NCBI GenBank assembly: GCA_018970845.1
Contig: JAGWVO010000105.1
Coordinates: forward strand, 1-10,095
Direction: 5' to 3'
From: Planctomycetota bacterium
GTDB taxonomy: Bacteria; Planctomycetota; Planctomycetia; Gemmatales; Gemmataceae
Length of the DNA: 10,095 nucleotides
A program made the translations under genes and the position numbers. Shown piece after piece: positions 5,554-10,095 of this stretch. The notes beneath the pieces were generated by a model that worked only from the letters and a program-made list of their open reading frames with translations, did not search any database and was not told the origin of the DNA. The stretch's first letter is position 1, and each line of letters starts with the position of its first letter.

Positions 5554-7203
5554 ATGACCCGTCACGAAAGCCCCCGCCACCTGGTGCGGTTCCATCCGAA
5601 GCACCTGCGGCATGTATTCGCGGATGTGCTCGTGCTGGGCTCGGGAATAGCAGGCCTTCGCGCGGCTCTTGCCACCCCGCCGAACCTGCGGGTGCTGGTC
5701 ATAGCCAAGGAATTGCCGGAAACAAGCAACAGTTCTTGGGCGCAGGGCGGAATCGCCGGCGCGCTTTCCCCCGAGGACTCCATTGCCAACCATGTGAGGG
5801 ACACCTTGGTCGCGGGCGACGGCTTGTGCGACGAGGAGGTTGTGCGCGAGGTGGCTGATGCCTCGCCCGGGCAGATCGATGACCTTGTGAGATTCGGAGT
5901 TGAATTCGACCGGGTCGACGGTCAGTTGGCCCTGACCATGGAGGGAGGCCATAGCCACGCGCGAATCGTCCACGCGCTCGGAGACGCCACCGGCGCCGAG
6001 GTGATGCGGGGAATGATCGCCCATGCCAGGCGGCAATCTCACCTGGAGATTTGGGACAGGCGAATCCTGGTCGACCTGATCACTCATGATGGTTGCTGCG
6101 TCGGGGCCCTCGTCGCCGACCAGCAAGGCGAAAGGCAACTCATCTGGGCCAAGCAAACCATCCTGGCATCCGGCGGTTGCGGGAGGATTTATCGAGAAAG
6201 CACAAACTCCCCCATAGCCACGGGAGATGGAATGGCCGCGGCATTCCGGGCGGGCGCAAGGCTTCGGGACATGGAATTCATCCAGTTCCATCCGACCGTG
6301 CTGTATGTGGCGGGTTCAAGCCGTTCGCTGATATCCGAGGCGGTGCGCGGCGAGGGCGCCTACCTTCGCGACAAGGATGGCGATCGGTTCATGATCGCGG
6401 AAGACCCCCGCGCCGAAAGGGCCACTCGCGACATCGTGGCCCGGGCGATTTTCCGGGCCATGAACCGCACCCAGCATCCCAATGTCTACCTCGACCTGCG
6501 CCATCTCGATCCGGACCATGTGCACCGCCGATTCCCCGGGATCGCCCGGGCGTGCCGGGAGTTCGACCTCGACATTGCCCGTGACCTCATTCCCGTGCGT
6601 CCGGGAGCCCACTACACGATTGGCGGGGTTGTGGTTGATCGCAACGGCAGAACAAACCTGCCCGGGCTGTGGGCCGCCGGCGAGGTCACCAGCAGCGGCC
6701 TGCACGGGGCGAACCGCCTGGCCTCCAACAGCCTGATCGAGGGCTTGGTGTACGGAACTCGCTGCGGCGAAGGCGCCTCCAAGGAAGCCAACCGACTGCC
6801 CGACAACTACCTCGTGCCTCCCATTAGCGAGAAGGAGGCCAGGGACTCGGGCCAAAATCTCGATGTGGAGGACATCCTGAACTCTCTGCGGTCACTCATG
6901 GGCAGGTCTGTCGGAATCGAAAGGGAAGGCGAACAGCTCGAACAGGCGCTTGCCCAGGTCGATTTCTGGTGCGGCTATGTCTGGAGGCGTGAGTTCGCCG
7001 GCCGCGACGGCTGGGAACTTTCCAACCTCCTCGCGGTGGCAAGGCTGATGATCCAAGGGGCGCTCACCCGCGCCGAGTCTCGGGGAACCCATTACAGGCG
7101 CGACTATCCCAAGCGCGACGACCAGCGCTGGCGAAGGCATGTCGACTGCCCCATCAGGCGAACCAGCGGACCGGCACTTCCACCCAGCGATGCCGGAACC
7201 TAG
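5554..7203 (+). CDS. nadB: L-aspartate oxidase
   Basis: NadB is an FAD flavoprotein that oxidises L-aspartate to iminoaspartate, which quinolinate synthase (NadA) condenses with dihydroxyacetone phosphate in de novo NAD synthesis. The protein has 549 residues, near the usual 510-550. Motifs in order are the FAD-binding GSGIAGL (29-35), SSWAQGGIAGA (60-70), EGGHSHARIVHALGDATG (130-147, with the Glu typical of NadB over succinate dehydrogenase), QFHPT (244-248), RDIVARA (292-298, Arg292 as likely proton donor), GAHYTIGGV (351-359) and GEVTSSGLHGANRLASNSL (376-394). The C-terminal helical domain ends with RGTHYRRDYP (510-519), as in the family. I chose the ATG at 5554 because the partial Shine-Dalgarno at 5542-5546 precedes it and earlier in-frame starts lie inside the upstream gene. 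No nadA or nadC is seen here. The final 20 residues are unremarkable and Pro-rich. Confidence 0.5.
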   Translation: MTRHESPRHLVRFHPKHLRHVFADVLVLGSGIAGLRAALATPPNLRVLVIAKELPETSNSSWAQGGIAGALSPEDSIANHVRDTLVAGDGLCDEEVVREVADASPGQIDDLVRFGVEFDRVDGQLALTMEGGHSHARIVHALGDATGAEVMRGMIAHARRQSHLEIWDRRILVDLITHDGCCVGALVADQQGERQLIWAKQTILASGGCGRIYRESTNSPIATGDGMAAAFRAGARLRDMEFIQFHPTVLYVAGSSRSLISEAVRGEGAYLRDKDGDRFMIAEDPRAERATRDIVARAIFRAMNRTQHPNVYLDLRHLDPDHVHRRFPGIARACREFDLDIARDLIPVRPGAHYTIGGVVVDRNGRTNLPGLWAAGEVTSSGLHGANRLASNSLIEGLVYGTRCGEGASKEANRLPDNYLVPPISEKEARDSGQNLDVEDILNSLRSLMGRSVGIEREGEQLEQALAQVDFWCGYVWRREFAGRDGWELSNLLAVARLMIQGALTRAESRGTHYRRDYPKRDDQRWRRHVDCPIRRTSGPALPPSDAGT

Positions 7204-7220
7204 GGCGCTCCTGAAACCGA

Positions 7221-7249
7221 TTGGCCACCCAACCCGATACCGCTAAGAT
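7221..7249 (+). promoter_or_regulatory. Possible promoter upstream of the citramalate synthase gene
   Basis: In the 121-bp gap after nadB, TTGGCC (7221-7226, 4 of 6 matches to the -35 consensus) and TAAGAT (7244-7249, 4 of 6 to the -10 consensus) are separated by 17 bp. This would give a leader of about 70 nt and make cimA-valS a separate transcription unit. No clear terminator hairpin for nadB was seen, so readthrough is equally possible. Low confidence. Confidence 0.5.
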
Positions 7250-7324
7250 GGGCTGATTGATAAAAGAGCCGTCCCGCCCGGTGTGGCGTGCGGCAGGAAT
7301 AGCATCGGATGGCTTGGTGGCGCG

Positions 7325-8896
7325 ATGAGCCGGGTGGAACTCTACGACACGACCCTGCGGGATGGCAGCCAGGGAGAGGGAGTGAACTTCTCGGTTCAGG
7401 ACAAGTTGGCCATCACCAAGCGCCTCGACGAGATGGGCTTTGACTTCATCGAGGGAGGATACCCGCTCTCCAATCCCAAGGACGCCGAATATTTCCGCTC
7501 CGTCCGCGACCTCCGGCTCAACCATGCCAGGGTGGTGGCGTTCGGCATGACGCGCCGCAAGGGAATCCGCGCGTCGGAGGACGGCGGATTGAAGGCACTT
7601 CTCGATGCCGGCACCCCCGTTGTGACGATTGTGGGCAAGACCTGGGACCTGCATGTGACCGAGGTCCTCGGGGTCAGCCTCGATGAAAATGTGGCGATGA
7701 TCGCCGACACCATCGCGTATTGCCGGGCCGCCGGACGCGAGGTTTTCTACGACGCCGAGCACTTCTTCGACGGCTTCAAGGCCAATCCGGAATACGCGCT
7801 CGCGACCTTGGGGGCTGCATGCCGTGCCGGCGCGTCCCGCGCGGTGCTATGCGACACCAATGGCGGCAGCCTGCCGGGGGAGGTCGCGCGGGCGTGTCGC
7901 GCGGCCAAGGAGGTTATGGGCTCGGCGCTCCTTGGCATCCATTGCCACAACGATTGCGAACTGGCCGTGGCCAACAGCCTTTCCGCCGTTGGCGAGGGGG
8001 CCGTCCAGGTGCAGGGCACCATCAACGGCATCGGGGAGCGGTGCGGGAATGTCGACCTTGTCAGCGTGGCCGCGCTGCTTTCGCTCAAGCTGGGCCGGAA
8101 TGTGCTGGCACCAGGCAGCGTGGCCAGGCTCACCGAACTTTCCCGCTTCGTCCATGAGACGGCGAACATGAACTTCCGGCCCGGCCAACCGTTCGTGGGC
8201 ACCAGCGCCTTCGCCCACAAGGGTGGAATGCACATCCACGCCGTCAGCCGGGTCAGCCGCAGTTACGAGCACATCGATCCAGCCCTGGTCGGCAACGAGA
8301 GGCGCATCCTGGTAAGCGAGCTTTCAGGCCGGGCCACCATTGTCAACAAGGTCTCCGGCCACGACCTCACGGGAGATGCCGATTTGACCCGCAAGATCCT
8401 TGAGCGGGTCCAGGACATGGAGCACGCCGGCTACGAATTCGAGGCAGCGGAGGCGTCCTTCGGACTTCTTGTCCGCAAAACCGCCGGCACCTTCGTCGCC
8501 AGTTTCGATCGCGTCGCCTACAGGGTGAACATCGAGGCCGGGGCGGGGGGAACTCCCGCTTGCGAGGCCACGGTGAAGCTGAGGGTCGGCGGTTCCCTGG
8601 TTCACACCGCCGCGGAAGGCGACGGGCCGGTCAACGCGCTCGACGCCGCCTTGAGAAAGGCCCTGCTGCCGGCTTTTCCCAGCCTGGGCGAGATGACCCT
8701 CGAAGATTACAAGGTGCGCGTTGTCAACGCCCGGGAAGGAACCGCCGCGCGGGTTCGGGTGGTTCTGGAATGCCGCGACCGCGCTGACATCTGGACCACC
8801 GTGGGGGTCAGCGAGAATATCGTTGAGGCCAGTTGGATCGCCCTGGTGGACAGCATCGAGCACAAACTGTTCAAGGATGGCGCCAGGCGGCGGTGA
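7325..8896 (+). CDS. cimA: (R)-citramalate synthase, CimA type
   Basis: The enzyme condenses pyruvate with acetyl-CoA to give (R)-citramalate, the first step of the threonine-independent route to 2-oxobutyrate and isoleucine. It has 523 residues. The N-terminal DRE-TIM barrel starts with YDTTLRDGSQGEG (7-19, Arg12 and Asp13 for catalysis and metal binding) and contains FIEGGYPLSNPKD (41-53), HCHNDCELAVAN (206-217, metal-binding His pair) and NGIGERCGN (234-242). HKGGMHIHAV (298-307) belongs to the linker region. A LeuA-type C-terminal regulatory domain spans about 380-515 and ends with WTTVGVSENIVEASWIALVDS (490-510). YDTTLRDGSQGEG and EGGYP fit the CimA-related group (TIGR00977) better than LeuA, which usually has FDTTLRDGEQ. 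I start it at the ATG at 7325; a GTG at 7283 would add 14 residues not typical of the family. GGTGG at 7316-7320 is close to the ATG. valS follows 42 bp downstream. Confidence 0.5.
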   Translation: MSRVELYDTTLRDGSQGEGVNFSVQDKLAITKRLDEMGFDFIEGGYPLSNPKDAEYFRSVRDLRLNHARVVAFGMTRRKGIRASEDGGLKALLDAGTPVVTIVGKTWDLHVTEVLGVSLDENVAMIADTIAYCRAAGREVFYDAEHFFDGFKANPEYALATLGAACRAGASRAVLCDTNGGSLPGEVARACRAAKEVMGSALLGIHCHNDCELAVANSLSAVGEGAVQVQGTINGIGERCGNVDLVSVAALLSLKLGRNVLAPGSVARLTELSRFVHETANMNFRPGQPFVGTSAFAHKGGMHIHAVSRVSRSYEHIDPALVGNERRILVSELSGRATIVNKVSGHDLTGDADLTRKILERVQDMEHAGYEFEAAEASFGLLVRKTAGTFVASFDRVAYRVNIEAGAGGTPACEATVKLRVGGSLVHTAAEGDGPVNALDAALRKALLPAFPSLGEMTLEDYKVRVVNAREGTAARVRVVLECRDRADIWTTVGVSENIVEASWIALVDSIEHKLFKDGARRR

Positions 8897-8938
8897 CCAT
8901 CCCGCCCGATATGCATCCACCATTCTCCGGAAACACCC

Positions 8939-10095
8939 ATGAGCATGGAATTGCCCAAGCAGTTCGAACCCTCCCTCGCCCAAAGGCGCTGCCTGGAACT
9001 GTGGGACAGGCTCGACCTGTTCACGGCTCGCGCCGATTCCGGCAAGCCCCCGTTCAGCATGGTGATCCCCCCTCCCAATGTGACCGGGGCCCTGCACCTG
9101 GGCCACGCCCTCAACAACACCCTGCAGGATATTTTGGCCCGACAGCACAGGGCCCGCGGGTTCGATGTCTGCTGGGTGCCGGGAACCGACCATGCCGGCA
9201 TCGCCACCCAGGCGGTCGTGGAAAGGCGAATCCGTGAACTCGAGGGCAAGACCCGCCACGACCTTGGCCGGGAGGAACTTGTTCGCCGCATCTGGGAATG
9301 GAAGGAGCAATACGGGTCGAAAATACTTGAGCAGTTGCGAGGCATGGGTTGCTCGTGCGACTGGACCCGCACCCGGTTCACGCTCGACCCGATGTGCGCC
9401 AAGGCCGTCAGGCGCACCTTCTTCAACCTCTTCCGCGACGGCCACATCTACCGCGGCAAGCGACTCGTCAACTGGGACACCCAACTTCAGACCTCGGTGG
9501 CTGACGACGAGACCTTCACCGAGACGGTCAAGGGCGGATTCTGGACCTTCCGATACCCGCTTGTGGACGGAAGCGGCCACATCCGGTTCTCAACCACCCG
9601 CCCGGAGACCATGCTGGGCGATGTGGCCGTGGCTGTTCATCCGGAGGACGAAAGATACAAGGCCTGGATCGGGAAAATGGTCCGGGTTCCCCTGGCCGAC
9701 AGGGAAATCCCCATCATCGCCGACCCGCTTTTGGTTGATCCTCAACTCGGCACGGGCGCGGTGAAGGTGACCCCCGCGCACGACCGGAATGACTACGCCT
9801 GCGGCCAACGCAACAACCTGCCGCTGCTCAACATCCTCAACCCCGACGGCACCCTTAACAGCCTTTGCGGCCCTTACGCGGGAATGGAACGCTACAAGGC
9901 GCGCGAGAAGGTCGTCGAGGACATGGAGGCGCTCGGCTTCTTTGAAGGCCGTGAGGACCGCGACATCGAGTTGGCCCACTCCGACCGCAGCAAGACGCCG
10001 ATCGAACCGCTCCTTTCCGACCAATGGTTCATCGGCATGGAGGAATTGGCCGGCAAGGCCATGGACGCCGTCCGCGACAATCGGGTGAGGATCAC
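8939..10095 (+). CDS. valS: Valyl-tRNA synthetase (N-terminal part, cut by window edge)
   Basis: ValRS charges tRNA-Val with valine in the cytoplasm and hydrolyses mischarged Thr-tRNA-Val. The window holds 385 of the usual roughly 870-950 residues. PPPNVTGALHLGHAL (44-58) contains the class I HIGH motif as HLGH (53-56), followed by WVPGTDHAGIATQ (79-91), a block typical of ValRS. The start of the CP1 editing domain shows STTRPETMLGDVAVAVHP (218-235) and GTGAVKVTPAHDRND (271-285). HSDRSKTPIEPLLSDQWF (347-364) corresponds to the region leading back into the catalytic core. The KMSKS motif and the anticodon-binding and coiled-coil domains lie outside. I chose the ATG at 8939; the ATG at 8945 is an equally possible start two codons later, and neither has a strong Shine-Dalgarno. 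The 42-bp gap from cimA suggests co-transcription. Confidence 0.5.
   Translation, partial: MSMELPKQFEPSLAQRRCLELWDRLDLFTARADSGKPPFSMVIPPPNVTGALHLGHALNNTLQDILARQHRARGFDVCWVPGTDHAGIATQAVVERRIRELEGKTRHDLGREELVRRIWEWKEQYGSKILEQLRGMGCSCDWTRTRFTLDPMCAKAVRRTFFNLFRDGHIYRGKRLVNWDTQLQTSVADDETFTETVKGGFWTFRYPLVDGSGHIRFSTTRPETMLGDVAVAVHPEDERYKAWIGKMVRVPLADREIPIIADPLLVDPQLGTGAVKVTPAHDRNDYACGQRNNLPLLNILNPDGTLNSLCGPYAGMERYKAREKVVEDMEALGFFEGREDRDIELAHSDRSKTPIEPLLSDQWFIGMEELAGKAMDAVRDNRVRI

Noticed and set aside
7204..7324. Intrinsic terminator or riboswitch between nadB and cimA
   Set aside because: I could find no stable stem followed by a T-run and no recognisable conserved leader structure in the 121 bp.
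8324..9580. Minus-strand open frame of 418 codons across cimA and valS
   Set aside because: It is antisense to two well-supported enzymes and spans their junction; the translation has no recognisable motif.

Overview
The window is a 10.1 kb piece of a GC-rich bacterial chromosome, most likely from a member of the Planctomycetota. Three things point there: a TIM-barrel sugar-isomerase-type protein carrying a twin-arginine-like leader, a very large membrane-anchored DUF4175-like protein with a low-complexity tail, and a valyl-tRNA synthetase with an AHSDRSKTPIEP-type segment. The assignment rests on remembered family traits, not on a database search. I saw no rRNA, tRNA, CRISPR array, insertion sequence or phage gene, and coding density is high.

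Left part (1-1737, minus strand): a two-gene unit transcribed leftward. The first gene is a Tat-leader xylose-isomerase-like TIM-barrel protein. Its stop codon overlaps the start of an alpha/beta hydrolase of the PHB-depolymerase/feruloyl-esterase (LpqC-like) type, which runs off the left edge of the window.

Divergent intergenic region (1738-1922): about 185 bp carrying both ribosome binding sites, a perfect 8-bp inverted repeat with a 6-nt centre, and a possible promoter. It separates the leftward pair from everything else.

Right part (1923-10095, plus strand): four genes in a row. A 1207-residue protein has three N-terminal membrane helices, a roughly 330-residue block present twice in tandem, and a Met/Pro/Gly/Asn/Gln repeat tail. 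L-aspartate oxidase (nadB) follows after only 7 bp, so the two probably share a transcript. After a 121-bp gap with a possible promoter come a citramalate synthase (cimA type) and, 42 bp later, valyl-tRNA synthetase (valS), which is cut by the right edge.

The enzymes with clear roles belong to core metabolism: NAD biosynthesis, the threonine-independent route to isoleucine, and tRNA charging. The least understood gene is the large membrane protein. Its internal duplication and its tandem repeat are the most interesting observations here. I found no convincing evidence of an undescribed multi-gene system in the window.
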